A stretch of DNA of 64,000 nt from positions 35,963,488 through 36,027,487 of the forward strand of contig CM073898.1 in the NCBI GenBank assembly GCA_037176705.1. The letters run 5' to 3'. A model generated the notes under the pieces. That model did no database searches and was not told where the DNA came from. It saw nothing but the letters and a program-made list of their open reading frames with translations. How positions within the stretch are numbered: the first letter of the stretch is position 1; the number at the start of each line of letters is the position of its first letter. The translations under genes and the position numbers were made by a program. Shown here piece by piece: positions 1-10,780 of this stretch. The stretch is from Molossus alvarezi. Taxonomy: Eukaryota; Chordata; Mammalia; Chiroptera; Molossidae.

Positions 1-1170
1 GTATTAAATAATACTCTTTGTGAGGTAAATAACTAAGAACTAAGGATAAAAGAGGAAATTACATTTTCTATTTAAATGAGGCCAAATGGCCAATTCTACA
101 AGAAATAAAAGAATTTAACTCACCATAAGCAGATTTATTGCAAAGAGAGAAAAATGTTACCTTCTTGTATAGTGTTTATGACAATTCTTTAATAACATAC
201 TATATTGTAAGTTACACTTAAATATAATATTTTATTTTCTCACCTCCCTTATTACTGATGTTTTGTTTAGTCTATACATAACTTTTTTTTTATTTGGGAC
301 CTCTCAATGCTATGCAACAGTAGATATGCAGAGATCAGAAATTGTGTTCAATTTTCCTTTCTAGTGATCCATTGACAATAAAAGAAAGAATTTTAATTTT
401 TACATAACAGCCACTATATGAGGTGGCATTTGAAAAGTGCATTGTCTGGCCTTATCTCGTTTTAGAAAAATTATATTTTAGTCATGATTTGGATAAAACA
501 TGGTTTTGAAGACCATTAGTAAGTCCCTGATACTGCCTGTAAACAGAAAGTTAGAATTAAGTAGATTGAATTGCATAAAATATGTTGGTCTTACAAAAAA
601 AATTAATAGGACTGATCATTGATTTCTTGTGAACCATAGAGGAAGGCCTTCTGTAACAAAAAGGAGAATCAATAAGTTCCAGCAAGATGTGATGTATGTA
701 CTATTCGAGAGACCCTAATATCTAAACATATGCTCCAAGGACAATGCAATGATTTTGAAAATATTTCTTCAAGCAACAGCTGTATAGCTTTCTAGCCTTA
801 GATTGTTTGTATTTTTTAAATTAAAATACTCTTGGGCATAGAAAATAATCTAATTATTAATGCAACTATGAAAGGTGGATTTTGTGGTAATCTTGGGAGT
901 TAAATAGATAGGAGTAACAGGTGTCTGCTCTCAGATGGAGCAGCTTTGAATGGTAACTGAAATCTAGTGGGTGAATAGAGAAAAGGCCAATGTCACCAGC
1001 TCTACAGTTTCCCCTAGGAGTTATTCTATTCGTAGAATTGTATGTTTCCTACTTATACTATTTAGTTTCTTCAACGTGCTTATTTCTTTGGCAAATACCT
1101 TGATGACATGGAGCTCTGTATATATTAAAAATTTGGTGGGCTGGTGGTTAACATTTTCTCCTACCTCATA
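1..1170. other. Unique AT-rich DNA, nothing recognised
   Basis: No open frame of convincing length, no SINE or L1 similarity and no simple-sequence array is visible. The frame at 971-1171 is short, starts without ATG and resembles no family I know, so I treat it as chance. Confidence 0.5.
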
Positions 1171-1189
1171 ATCCAATGCTTATGTGTTT

Positions 1190-1402
1190 AAAAAAAATTT
1201 TTTTCTTTATTAATTTTAGAGAGAGAGGAAGGGAGAGGGAGAGAGAGATGGAAACATTGATGAGAAAGAACATTGATTGGTCACTTCCTACATGCCCCAC
1301 ACTGGAGATTTGGCCCACAACCTGGGCATGTAGCAAGGAATCGAACTGGCAACCTCTTGGTGTATGGGTGGACGCTCAACCACTGAGCCACACCGGCTGG
1401 GC
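1190..1402 (-). mobile_element. Ves-like SINE (type B), antisense
   Basis: Read on the minus strand it has a tRNA-like head starting GCCCAGCCGGTGTGGCTCAG, a B-box region, the type B body and a CT-rich tail ending in A's. Target-site duplications of about 19 bp flank it (1171-1189 and 1403-1421, both reading ATC(C)AATGCTTATGT...). I use 'type B' for copies whose body contains the CCCAGTGGGGGG-like block and an AAAATCAATAAA-like tail. Confidence 0.93.
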
Positions 1403-1581
1403 ATCAATGCTTATGTATTTTATATTTAGTATTCTTCTCTCTTTATGCACCAAAGTACAATCAATTCATTAACAGGATACGTTTTATAAAAAATGGGTTT
1501 GTTCCACTCAGAGAGACAAAAGAGTACAGTGTTATAGCATTCTAGAACACACTGCCTTGGATAAAAAATTGGCCCTTTTAT

Positions 1582-1785
1582 TTTCCAGGCTGTGTGACTT
1601 GGTAAGTTGCTTAATTTCTCTGTCTCTTCATTCAAAAGTGAAAAAAAAAATTTAAATGAGGATGGCAACACTACCTATCAAACACGGTTATTGGTAAGAT
1701 TAGATTGTGTGTTTTATGTAAAATTAGGATATCACCTGACACACAGGACTAAATAAGTACTGTTCTTGTTTATTATTATTTACTC
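1582..1785 (+). repeat. MIR-like SINE relic
   Basis: The order 'tgtgacttggtaagttgctt', then 'atgaggatggcaa', then 'aataagtactgttcttg' follows the MIR core and tail (loss of about 30% identity). Ancient tRNA-derived mammalian SINE; inert. Confidence 0.6.
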
Positions 1786-1850
1786 AACAAAGAGTCATTA
1801 AACACCTATTTTATGTCATGAGGTATCCTGGCACTAAAGGTACAAAATCA
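1783..1850 (-). repeat. L2-like 3' end relic
   Basis: Reads like the reverse complement of the L2 3' end (tcaacaaagagtcattaaac, then 'ctggcactaaaggtacaaaa'). Short and diverged; it abuts the MIR relic. Confidence 0.4.
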
Positions 1851-2340
1851 AAAACAAACAAAAATCAGACAAAACATAATAAAAAAACAAAACAAAGATT
1901 ATATCAATATACAGCTTATACCTCGACTTATAAGATTTAGCTATTATCACTGGCCATTATTCCTTAAAGCAAGAAATTCATTTTAATACATGTGCAACCA
2001 ATACCTAGGACAAAACAGCTAAAATAATTGAGAATGAGAGTTTGCCATAGAGAAACTCTAACCTAAAGTGAACATTGCTGCTGATTACTTTTCAGATCAT
2101 TTGTCAGTGGTTCTCACTGGGTCACTGACACCCCTTACTTTTTCATCATGACAACAAATCTCCTTAAACCCTGACACAACACATATCATTTGGTGATGTT
2201 TTCAGAAGTCAATCTAATGGGAGTTTATCCATTCTAACTGAACCTCAAAGAAGCCTTTAATAATTATACAATTCAAAGAACAATTAAGATCAAGTAAGTT
2301 CAATAAAATTTTATTAATATTTAGTAGAAATAACACCTTT
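1850..2340. other. Unique DNA
   Basis: Begins with an A-rich low-complexity patch (about 1850-1900); nothing else recognised. Confidence 0.45.
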
Positions 2341-2394
2341 TAAAATATTACAGTATAATCTTGTTGCTTAGAAATTACTTAAAGATTTGTAATC

Positions 2395-2668
2395 TAATGA
2401 ACAAAATAAACTAACAAACAAAATAGAAACAGAGGCATGGATACATGGAATTGACTGACAGCTGTCAGAGGGGAGGGATGGGAGGGACTGGATGAAAGAA
2501 GGTGAAGGGATCAGCCGAAGAACATATATGGATAACCCACAGACACAGGCAACAGTGTAGTGTTGACCAGAGAGAAGAGCGACGAGGATTGGGTAGAAGT
2601 GGGCAAAGGGGGAAAAATGGGGTTATCTGTAATAATGTAAACAATGAAAATAAAGTTAGAAAATAAAA
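2395..2668 (+). mobile_element. 5'-truncated L1 (3'UTR only)
   Basis: Contains the bat L1 3'UTR signature (cagaggcatggatacatgga, then a GGGAGGGATGGGAGGG G-rich block) ending in an A-rich AATAAA-containing tail. It is flanked by 40-bp direct repeats, 2341-2380 and 2669-2708, identical at about 36 of 40 positions. About 14 bases (2381-2394) between the left repeat and the L1 start are unexplained. Confidence 0.85.
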
Positions 2669-2709
2669 TAAAATATTACAATAAAATCCTATTGCTTAGA
2701 AATTACTTT

Positions 2710-3302
2710 AAAAAAAATTTTTAATGGCTTTTCGCATACCTGTCTTCAGTGGAGTCAGAGAATAACTTTGGATAACCCATTGACTCTTTCAACTACTCCT
2801 TTCAAGCAACAGAGTGATTGACTTCTTTAACCCTCCTTAATATGTTAGGAGGAAAAACGCACACTTTTGAGGAGTCTTTGGATTAGATGACCCATTTGTC
2901 AAAACAAAACAAAAAAATACAAAATTTTATCATCGAAAGTAACAATATGGATCACCAAAGACAGCAGCTTCAAATCTGATTTTCTACGCTGTGTAATTCT
3001 TTCTTCAAATAAAAAAGTATGCATACATTTAAAATGTTAAACAGATAAAATAAGAGATGCTCTGATTGAAATGAGGTCTAAGCCTGGAGCTCACCTGCTG
3101 GGTTGATGGCAATGGGATTCACTGCAAGTCAAGAAGCCTTAGTTCAAACTTCCCTGACCAAATTCAAGTCCTTAATTTCACATTTGAAGAAATTTAGGTC
3201 TAGGTGGTAAAGATATTTATGATGTTTACAATCAGAGATCAGGTGCAAACAGGGCCAACAGAACTAAAGTCTGCAGATGGTTATTCACATCTTCTTTTCT
3301 TT
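2710..3302. other. Unique DNA
   Basis: No gene or recognisable repeat before the poly-T of the next SINE. Confidence 0.45.
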
Positions 3303-3524
3303 CTTTCTTTTTTTTTTTTGTACAGACAGAGTGGAAGGGAGAGAGAGGAAGAGAGAGAGAGGGAAACATCGACGTGAAGGGACACATCGAGTGGCTGCCA
3401 CCCGCACGACCAACCAGGGCCGGGGACAAACTGCAACCGAGGTACATGCCCTTAGCGGGAACCGAACCCGGGTCTCTCCGGACCCCAGGCGGACGCTCTA
3501 ACCGCTGAGCAAAACCGGCAGGGC
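3303..3524 (-). mobile_element. Ves-like SINE (type A), antisense
   Basis: Minus-strand head GCCCTGCCGGTTTTGCTCAG, well-kept B box (CGGGTTCGGTTCCCGC) and GA/CT-rich tail. 'Type A' here means the longer subfamily whose body reads CGTACCTCGGTTGCAGTTTG and whose 3' end usually carries a TCCTCAGGTGAGGA stem-loop; this copy lacks the stem-loop and runs straight into A's. Confidence 0.93.
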
Positions 3525-3639
3525 ATGCTTTCTTATTATTAGGAAATAGTATTTTGCATTATAATTACATTGAAAGTTAAGCCAGGTAATGCACTACTGT
3601 TCAATGGCAAGGTCACACTTTAAGTAGTGCATGTGGGCT

Positions 3640-4090
3640 GGGAGATATTGTTACAACCTCTTTGGAAAATAAAATCTGCCACCATCCTTCTTCTGACCAC
3701 AAGAGTTCACATTCCTCCAACATGAAAAAATGCACTTATCCCCTTCTAGGCATATCCAAGCTCCATCCCATTATCGCATCGATTTAAATTCCACGATCTC
3801 ATTTAAACCAGGTTCTGGTACAAAAGAGGATCCATAGATACAGCTTTTGGGGTAATGTTCCTCTGGATCTGAACATTAGTAAGTCCAATAGACCAATTAC
3901 CTTCAATATCACACCCAACAAACAATAGTGGAGCAGGCATAGGATAACTGCTATAGACACCCGTGTCCATAAAGGACAGGAAATGCAAGGAACAAAGCAA
4001 GCACAGATGCCTGGCAATCCGAAATACAGACTGGTGACACGCAGCTAGTTCCTGGATTAGGTCTCAGTCCAGCTCTCCAGGAATTATTCT
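3640..4090 (+). repeat. Ancient LTR-like repeat, family uncertain
   Basis: The block at 3642-3682 (ggagatattgttacaacc then ggaaaataaaatctgccac) closely matches 7739-7780 in this window. The following 400 bp keep the flavour of an old mammalian interspersed repeat, but I cannot name it with confidence. Confidence 0.4.
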
Positions 4091-4210
4091 GAACAGCTCT
4101 TGGTTTCATTCATCTCCTGGACTCATGTCTGCCCTCAGAGAAATTGTTTCTTTTCTATAAGAGATGGCTGATGTTTGTATGTGAGTAGTTTTCTTAAATG
4201 GCTTCTTTCT

Positions 4211-4459
4211 TTCTTTTTTTTATCCTCACCTGAGGACATTTTTCCATTTTTTGTTCAGATAGAGCAGGAAGGAGAGAGAAGAAGAGAGAAAGAGAGAAAC
4301 ATCAACGTGAAAGGCACACATCAAGTAGATGCCACCTGCACGACCAACCAGGGCCGGGGACAAACTGCAACCGAGGTACGTGTCCTTAGCGGGAACCGAA
4401 CCCAGGTCTCACTGGACTGCAGGCCAATGTTCTAACCGCTGAACCAAACCAGCCAGGTC
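4211..4459 (-). mobile_element. Ves-like SINE (type A), antisense
   Basis: Complete copy: 3' stem-loop at 4223-4236, CT/GA tract, body and tRNA-like head ending at 4459. Target-site duplications AATGGCTTCTTTCTT at 4197-4211 and 4460-4474 are perfect over 15 bp, which indicates a fairly recent insertion. Confidence 0.95.
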
Positions 4460-4514
4460 AATGGCTTCTTTCTTATGGAAAGAAGTAGTTCAAGGATCTA
4501 AAGACCTTTTTAAA

Positions 4515-4785
4515 TTTATTTTTAGTTACATTTATTTATTTATTTTTTTATCCTCACCCCAGAACGTTTTTCCATTTTTAGTTCAGATAAAGTGGGATGG
4601 GGGGGGGGGGGGAGAAAGAGAGAGACATCAACGTGAAAGGGACACATCGAGTGGCTGCCACCCACACAACCCCAACTGGGACCAGGGAAAAACTGCAACC
4701 GAGGTACTACCCTTAGCAGGAACCGAACCCAGCTCTCTCTGGACTGCAGGCTGATGCTCTATCTGCTGAGCCAAACCGGCCAGGG
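4515..4785 (-). mobile_element. Ves-like SINE (type A), antisense
   Basis: Full-length copy with poly-T, degraded stem-loop (TCCTCACCCCAGAA), a long G run at about 4599-4612 and a head ending at 4785. Target-site duplications CTAAAGACCTTTTTAAA at 4498-4514 and 4786-4802 are perfect over 17 bp. It lies 55 bp from the preceding SINE in the same orientation, but the two have different duplications, so they are separate insertions. Confidence 0.95.
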
Positions 4786-4802
4786 CTAAAGACCTTTTTA
4801 AA

Positions 4803-5304
4803 AAATGTGTACTGCCTATACTTTTTTAGTCCATGGTGACAGTGTTTTCTCATCTTAAAAATGTGTGGGATCCCTGTGAGCCTTACTGAAGCTGAGCCCA
4901 TTGTACAAACAACACAGATCCCCTTTCTTTGATATAAGTCCTCTACTTGGGGCATCTTGTGAAATCTCTGTGAGACAATACCTTTAAAAGTCTTTGAAAC
5001 CCAATTTAAGATGCATAAGTTTGAGATTCTAATCGAGCCTTTTGTCTGTGTGAAAGAGTGCCCTGCCTTATATTTTTCTGAGTTCTGACAAGATTCTTTG
5101 CAGTCTTATTCTTGGCTTCACCTTTGAACCATTTTTTTTCTTTCTTTCTGAGATCATTGTAGATTTAACATCTACTCAGAAGTAACTTATTAAATTAGCA
5201 TATTTTAGCATCTAGAGAGATAAACATGAGGAAGAGTTTTATTTCCAAGCCACCAGGTCCTTGCTCCTTTCTATATGTGACTACTTTTTCTTTAGCTTGC
5301 TTTT
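4803..5304. other. Unique DNA
   Basis: No gene or repeat recognised. Confidence 0.45.
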
Positions 5305-5648
5305 TTCCTTTTTCTTCAGCTTTATTGCAGTATAATTTACAAATATAACCATGTTATATTTGAAGTGTACAAAATAGTGATTTGATATACATGATATTGT
5401 TGAAAGATTCCCACAATTGAGTTATTAACACATCCATTATCTCACATGTTTACCTTATTTTGTGTACTCTCTTAGCAAATTCCAATTATATAATCACTTA
5501 TCATCACTATGTTATACACTAGATCCTCAGAACTTATTCATCCTATAACTGAAAGTTTATATCTTTTCTCTCCCATTCCCTCCATTCCCCAGCCTGGACA
5601 ACCACCTTCTACTCTGTATATAGGAGTTCCACTTAAAAAATAAAAAAT

Positions 5649-5682
<34 letters not shown>

Positions 5683-5700
5683 GTGTGTGTATATATATAT
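5649..5700. repeat. (AC)n-(AT)n-(GT)n self-complementary microsatellite
   Basis: About 13 AC units followed by AT units, then GT and AT units. The AC and GT halves can pair with each other. Confidence 0.9.
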
Positions 5701-5707
5701 AATATAT

Positions 5708-5742
5708 AATACTACATAGTATAAGTGATACTATGTAGTATT
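5708..5742. repeat. Perfect 15-bp inverted repeat, 5-nt loop
   Basis: Left arm AATACTACATAGTAT (5708-5722), loop AAGTG, right arm ATACTATGTAGTATT (5728-5742). The right arm lies where the old L1 has its own sequence; the left arm looks like an added inverted copy. Confidence 0.95.
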
Positions 5743-5850
5743 TTTCTTTGCTGGACGAATTTCAGTTAAAAAAATGTTCTCATGGTCTAACCATGTTGTT
5801 GCAAATGGTAGAATTTCCTTTTTTTTAAACTGCTGAATAATATTCAATTG

Positions 5851-5852
<2 letters not shown>

Positions 5853-5889
<37 letters not shown>
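5853..5889. repeat. (GT)n microsatellite
   Basis: About 18 GT units inside the ancient L1 relic. Confidence 0.95.
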
Positions 5890-5893
<4 letters not shown>

Positions 5894-6790
5894 ATGCATG
5901 TATATATCTCAAATCTTCTTTATTCATTCATTAGTCAATGGATATGTAGTTTGTTTCCATACCATGGCCCATGGCTATTGTGAATAATATTCCAATGACC
6001 AAGGAAGTACAGATATCTCTTCAATATGAATTTGTTTTCTTTGAATATACATCCAGAAGTGGAATTGTTGGATTATATGGTAATTCTATTTTTAATTTCT
6101 TAAGGAATCTTCATATTGCTTTTGATAGTGACTGTACCATTTTACATTCCCATCAACACTATACAGGAGTTCCCTTTTCTCCGCGTCCTCTCCAGCACTA
6201 ACCTCTTGTGTTTTTTATTATAGCCACCTGCACTAGTGTGGGGTAATATCTCACGATAATTTTGATTTGCATTTCATTGATAATTTTGAGAACATTACTC
6301 CCTATATTTTCTTCTAGAAATTTTATAGTTTAAGGTCTTCATTCAACTGTTTAATCCATTTTTAGTTTATTTTTGTGTGCAGTGTAATAGAGAGATCCAC
6401 TTTCATTCTCATGCACATGGATATCCATTTTTCCTAACATCATTTACTGAAGAGAGTATGCTTTTCCATTTTATATTTTGGTAACTTTGTCAAAAATCAA
6501 TTCACTATATATGCATGGATTTATTTCTAGACTCTTGCTTCTCTTCCATTATCCTATGTCTGTTTTTATGCTAATACAATGCATTTTGATAGCTGTAGAT
6601 TTGTAATATAGTTTGAAATCATGAATATGATACCTTCAGCTTTGTTTTTCTTTCTCAAGAACACTTGGCTATTTGGAGTCTTGTGTTTCTATATGAAATT
6701 TCAGGATTTTTTTTTTCTAATTCTGTGAAAGATACCATTGGAATTTTGATAGAGATTGCATTGAATCTGTATTTTCTCAGTTGCCTTATA

Positions 6791-7289
6791 TATGGGAGTC
6801 ACCCAACTGAATTTTGATTTCTCTGAGAGTGAACTGATCTGTGCATAGGTGTGTATTTGCTGCATCCATGGGGGAGGGAGCTTCAGAGCCTCCAAGTCTC
6901 CATCTTAGCCACAGCACTCCTTGTAAGCTTATTTTTTGGTTTCTCATGTTATTATCGATAGCTAGTAGAAGCTAAGCATGTCATGCAACATTATACCTGG
7001 AAATCTTCTTAACTATGTCATAGAATTCACTGGGTTTATTTTCTATATTTTCACTGGTAACAGAGTTTCTCAAGTGTCTGCCATCACACTGGTGTGTTTA
7101 TCCTCCATCATTCACTTGCGTTTTCCTCACTTTTCCTTGAGCCCTCACAGACTTTCTGCTCAGGTTTCTTTTGGCTTCTGCTCTTCTGCTAATGGTCTCA
7201 AGGATTTTTAGACTCCGCCCACTATTCACTCCCAAAGGCTAAGCCACATGTTTTGGCTTTTACTATAGCACCATCCCCCGTTCTGGGTA
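6791..7289. other. No gene; possibly more old repeat
   Basis: Pyrimidine-rich sequence between the L1 relic and the LTR-like relic. I cannot assign it. Confidence 0.35.
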
Positions 7290-7790
7290 TAACAGATGCA
7301 TAACAAACCGTCTCAAAGTTAGTGAAGTATAACAATATTTATTATCATTTCTCACGGCTTTGGGAACTGACTCTACTTAGCTAGGTGGTTCTCTTACAGG
7401 TCTCTCATGAAGTTGGACTCAGACAGTGGCAGGGTCTGGAGTCATCTCTCCATCTTTTCCATATCAGCAGTTGATGACAGCTGGTGCCAGGCAGCTCAGC
7501 CTTACCTCCCCAGGTGCCCTAGACTTTCTTGCATTATAGTGACTGAGTTTCAAGAGTCAGTCCCACAGAAAGAAGCATAAATAAGCCTCACTGCCTTTTA
7601 TGACCGAACCTCATAATTCACATATCACTTCCACTATAACAACATTAACAGCACTTCACCCAGATTCAAGAGGAAAGGACATCGGCTGCTTTTCTAGATG
7701 GAGAAGTGGTAACGTCACATAGTATGAAGTCTATGAGTGATAGGAGATGGTGTTACAATGGTCTGGAAAATACAATCTGCCATAAACACT
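7290..7790 (-). repeat. Ancient LTR-like repeat (possibly MaLR-related)
   Basis: Starts 'taacaaaccgtctcaaagtt' with a 'tttattatcatttctcacgg' follow-on, the pattern of the reverse complement of old mammalian LTRs. It ends in the block shared with 3642-3682. No coding capacity. The name is uncertain. Confidence 0.45.
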
Positions 7791-7791
7791 T

Positions 7792-8599
7792 ACCACAAAA
7801 TGTCAGCTGTAATGTATTACAGAGCAATAAGAAAACATGAAAAATTAGAACAATAATATTAAATTATTTAATATTAAATGGTGAAAAACAGCTTCATATA
7901 TTTATTAAAAAATAAAATATTCTCCACAATAGTGCTGTTTTAAAAAAATGACTATCTCAATGTTTTGGTGTTTGAAAGTAGATCTAACAAAATGTATGAT
8001 AGTTGTCACTATGAGAAAGTAAATATTTTACAATAAATAACACAAGTCATATTCAGTAGCACAAATAAATATTTCAGACTTGTTTTGATAAGAGAAAATA
8101 GTCTGAATATAAAACAAATAACTTCCTAAATTCTAAGATACAGTTATGTAATAAAACATAATTTCTGAAAAACTAAATTTTATGAATTTTAACCCTCTTT
8201 GCGACATTCCTCTTTTCTTTCCAGAGACTTTTATTGTTGGATATTGTGTATTAAAATAAAGTAAAAACTAATTACTTTAAATGTTGCAGCTCCTTTTGGA
8301 CAGCTAATCAACATATTTCAAATATGAATTGGAAACATTCTCTCACCCCTTCTTGTGAAAGAGGAACATAGAGCGAGATTACTGGTTTTTAAACTGTTAG
8401 AATTTAAAGTCTGTTGGTATCACAAGTTAGGAATTACTTCAGTCATAATTGTATGAGGTTCAACCTAGAAGTCATGCTAGAGATTGGTTTTTCTTAGCTC
8501 CCTTCCTTTATGAAGTCAAACTTATCTCTCTTAACAGCTCTATCTGTATGCTCCTCCCTTGCTGTTCTTTGCATTTAAGTCTTTATAGAATGCCATAAA
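7792..8599. other. Very AT-rich unique DNA
   Basis: No gene or recognised repeat. Confidence 0.45.
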
Positions 8600-8700
8600 A
8601 AGAAAATATGTATTGCATGTCTAACATGGGCTAGACATTAGGCAAGTCTTTTTCACACAGTATCTTATATTTTCCCCATCATAAACCTTCCCCCAGTATA
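8600..8700 (-). repeat. MIR-like relic, weak
   Basis: The order of 'attgcatgtctaacatggg', 'agacattaggcaag' and 'cagtatcttatattttcccc' follows the antisense MIR pattern. Confidence 0.35.
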
Positions 8701-8781
8701 AATTTTCTCATAACCATGTTGTCTTAGAGTTTGATTGTTTACTTGTTGCTTGATTTTATTTGAAACTTATTATTTTTTTTC

Positions 8782-9796
8782 TAGAACTTTGTACTTTTTT
8801 ATTTAATTAATTAATTATTTTTATTAACAGATGTTTCTCCTTTTCCCCCACTGTTTCCCCCTTCTGCCTCCATCGCCACACAGTCCCCGCTTTGTTGTCC
8901 ATGTCCATTGTTCATGCACACATGTACATAAGTTCTGTGGTTTATCTCTCCCCCACCATCCCCTCTTCTAGGGATTGTTGGTCTGTACCCCACTACCATG
9001 TCTCTGGGACTAACCCATTTCTCAGACAGTTATGTTCATTATATTCCCCAAATAAGTGAGATCATATGATACTTGTCTTTCTCTGTTTGGCTTGTTTTGC
9101 TTAGGATAATACTTTCCAGGTCCCTCCATGTCATTTCAAAGGATAAGAGATCTTTCTTCCTTATAGCTGCATAGTACTCCATTGTGTATAGGTACCACTG
9201 CCTTTTTATCCATTCATCCACTGATGGACATTTGGGTTGTTTCAAGTTCTTAGGTATTGTAAATAGTGCTACTACAAAAATAGGGGTGTATATATTTTTC
9301 TGATTGGTGTTCCAGGCTTCTTAGTGTATATTCCTAGAAGTGGGATCACTGGGTCAAATGGAAGTTCAATTTTTAATTTTTTGAGGTAACACCATATTGT
9401 TTTCCATAGTGGTTGCACCAGTCTGCATTCCTACCAGCAGTGTACTAGAGTCCCCTTTTCTCCACACCCTCACCAACACTTATTGTTTGATGATTTGTTG
9501 ATGGCAGCCATTCTGACAGGTGTGAGGTGATACCTCATTGTTGTTTTAATTTGCATCTCTCTGATGATTAGTGATGTTGAGCATTTCTTCATATGTCTCT
9601 TGGTCATTTGTATGTCCTGTTTGGAGAGGTGTCTATTTAGTTCCTCCCATTTTTAATTGGGTTCTTTGTCTTCCTTTTGTTGAGTCGTATGAGCACTCTC
9701 TATATATTTGAAATTAACCCCTTATCTGATGTATCATTGGCAATTATGCTCTCCCATACAGTGGGTTGCCTTTCCATTTTGATGATTGTATCTTTT
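8782..9796 (-). mobile_element. L1, 3' segment of a 5'-inverted copy
   Basis: Antisense L1: T-rich tail with TTAATTAATTAATT, the 3'UTR (about 8830-9040), then the ORF2 C-terminus. Minus-strand 9039-9245 encodes the conserved end of ORF2p ([19 protein letters not shown]), and recognisable but interrupted ORF2 continues to the junction at about 9796. There the orientation flips, and the plus-strand segment to the right is the adjoining upstream part of ORF2. This is the signature of twin priming during target-primed reverse transcription. Confidence 0.92.
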
Positions 9797-10464
9797 GCTG
9801 GCACATACCTTGTTCATGGATTGCAAGAATTAACATAATTAAAATGTCCATGCTACAAAAAGCAATCTATAGATTCAATGAAATCCCCATCAAAATACCA
9901 ATGACAGACTTCATAGAACTAGAACAAATATTTCAAAAATTCATATGGAACCAAAAAAGACCTCAAATAGCCACAGCAATCTTGAAAAAGAATAACAAAG
10001 TAGGAAGGATCACATTACCAGATTTCAGGTTTTACTACAAAGCCACTGTAATCAAAAGTCTGGTACTGGCACGAGAACGGGCATATAGACCAGTGGAACA
10101 GAACAGCGACCCCAGAAATGAACCCAAGGCAATATGCTCAATTAATATTTGACAAAGGTGGCAAGAGCATATAGTGGAGTAAAGACAGCTTCTTTAATAA
10201 ATGGTGTTGGGAACATTGGACACCTACATGCAAAAAAATGAAACTAGACCGTCAACTTACACCATACACAAGAATAAACTCAAAATGGATAAAAGACTTA
10301 AATGTGACTCATGAATCCATAAAAATCCTAGAAGAAACTGTAGGCAACAAAATTTCAGACATCATACACAGCAGAAATTTTACTGATACATCACCTAAGG
10401 CAACAGAAACAAAGGAGAAAATGAACACATGAGACTACATCAAACTCAAAAGCTTCTGCACAGT
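9797..10464 (+). mobile_element. L1, inverted 5' segment of the same copy
   Basis: Plus-strand ORF2 fragment from the region after the reverse transcriptase core: [20 protein letters not shown] is readable. It runs to CTTCTGCACAGT at 10464, the sequence that in L1 directly precedes the start of the opposite segment (GAAAGATACAATCATC). The two halves therefore abut in L1 coordinates with little or no loss. A 128-codon open frame at 9766-10152 crosses the inversion, so its first residues are antisense noise. Stops follow at 10150 and 10430. Confidence 0.92.
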
Positions 10465-10472
10465 AATAGAAA

Positions 10473-10729
10473 CTTTTTTTTTTAATTCTCACCTGAGGAC
10501 ATTTTTCCATTTTTTTTGTTCAGATTGAGTGGGAGGGAAAGAAAGGAAGAGAGAGAAAGAGAGAGAAACATCGATGTGAAAGGGACACTTCAAGTGGCTG
10601 CCACCCACACGACCCAAGCAGAGGCGGGGTCAAACTGCAAACGAGATACATGCCCCTAGTGCTAACTGAACCTTGGTCTCTCGGGACCACAGACTGACGC
10701 TCTAACCGCTTAGCCAAACTGGCCAGGGC
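10473..10729 (-). mobile_element. Ves-like SINE (type A), antisense
   Basis: Poly-T, stem-loop with one arm change (TTCTCACCTGAGGA), GA-rich tract and head ending GGCCAGGGC at 10729. The flanks GAAACTTTTT and AAAACTTATT suggest a target duplication, but poly-T obscures the edge. It sits at the outer end of the inverted L1. Confidence 0.93.
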
Positions 10730-10777
10730 AAAACTTATTTTTATGAAATACTACAGGCATATAAAAGGATAAGAAAA
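10730..10777 (-). repeat. Ancient L1 relic, left part (split by the younger L1)
   Basis: Joins in sense to 14829-15210: together they read like an old L1 3' region ('gaacacctgtgtacctatca' follows on the right). The 4-kb L1 between them is a later insertion. Confidence 0.5.
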
Positions 10778-10780
10778 AGG

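Larger units (their letters stand above)
5305..6790 (-). mobile_element. Ancient L1 (L1M-type), 3'UTR and 3' part of ORF2
   Basis: In reverse orientation it runs from the old L1 3'UTR (agctttattgcagtataatt at 5320-5339) through the ORF2 C-terminal region (about 5750-6290) into upstream ORF2 sequence to about 6790. All frames are broken. It has gained an (AC)n-(AT)n-(GT)n array, a GT array and a perfect hairpin. A jump near 6295 suggests an internal deletion. Confidence 0.8.

Noticed and set aside
9766..10152. A 128-codon protein gene
   Set aside because: It reads across the L1 inversion junction; the body is an ORF2 fragment and the start is antisense L1.
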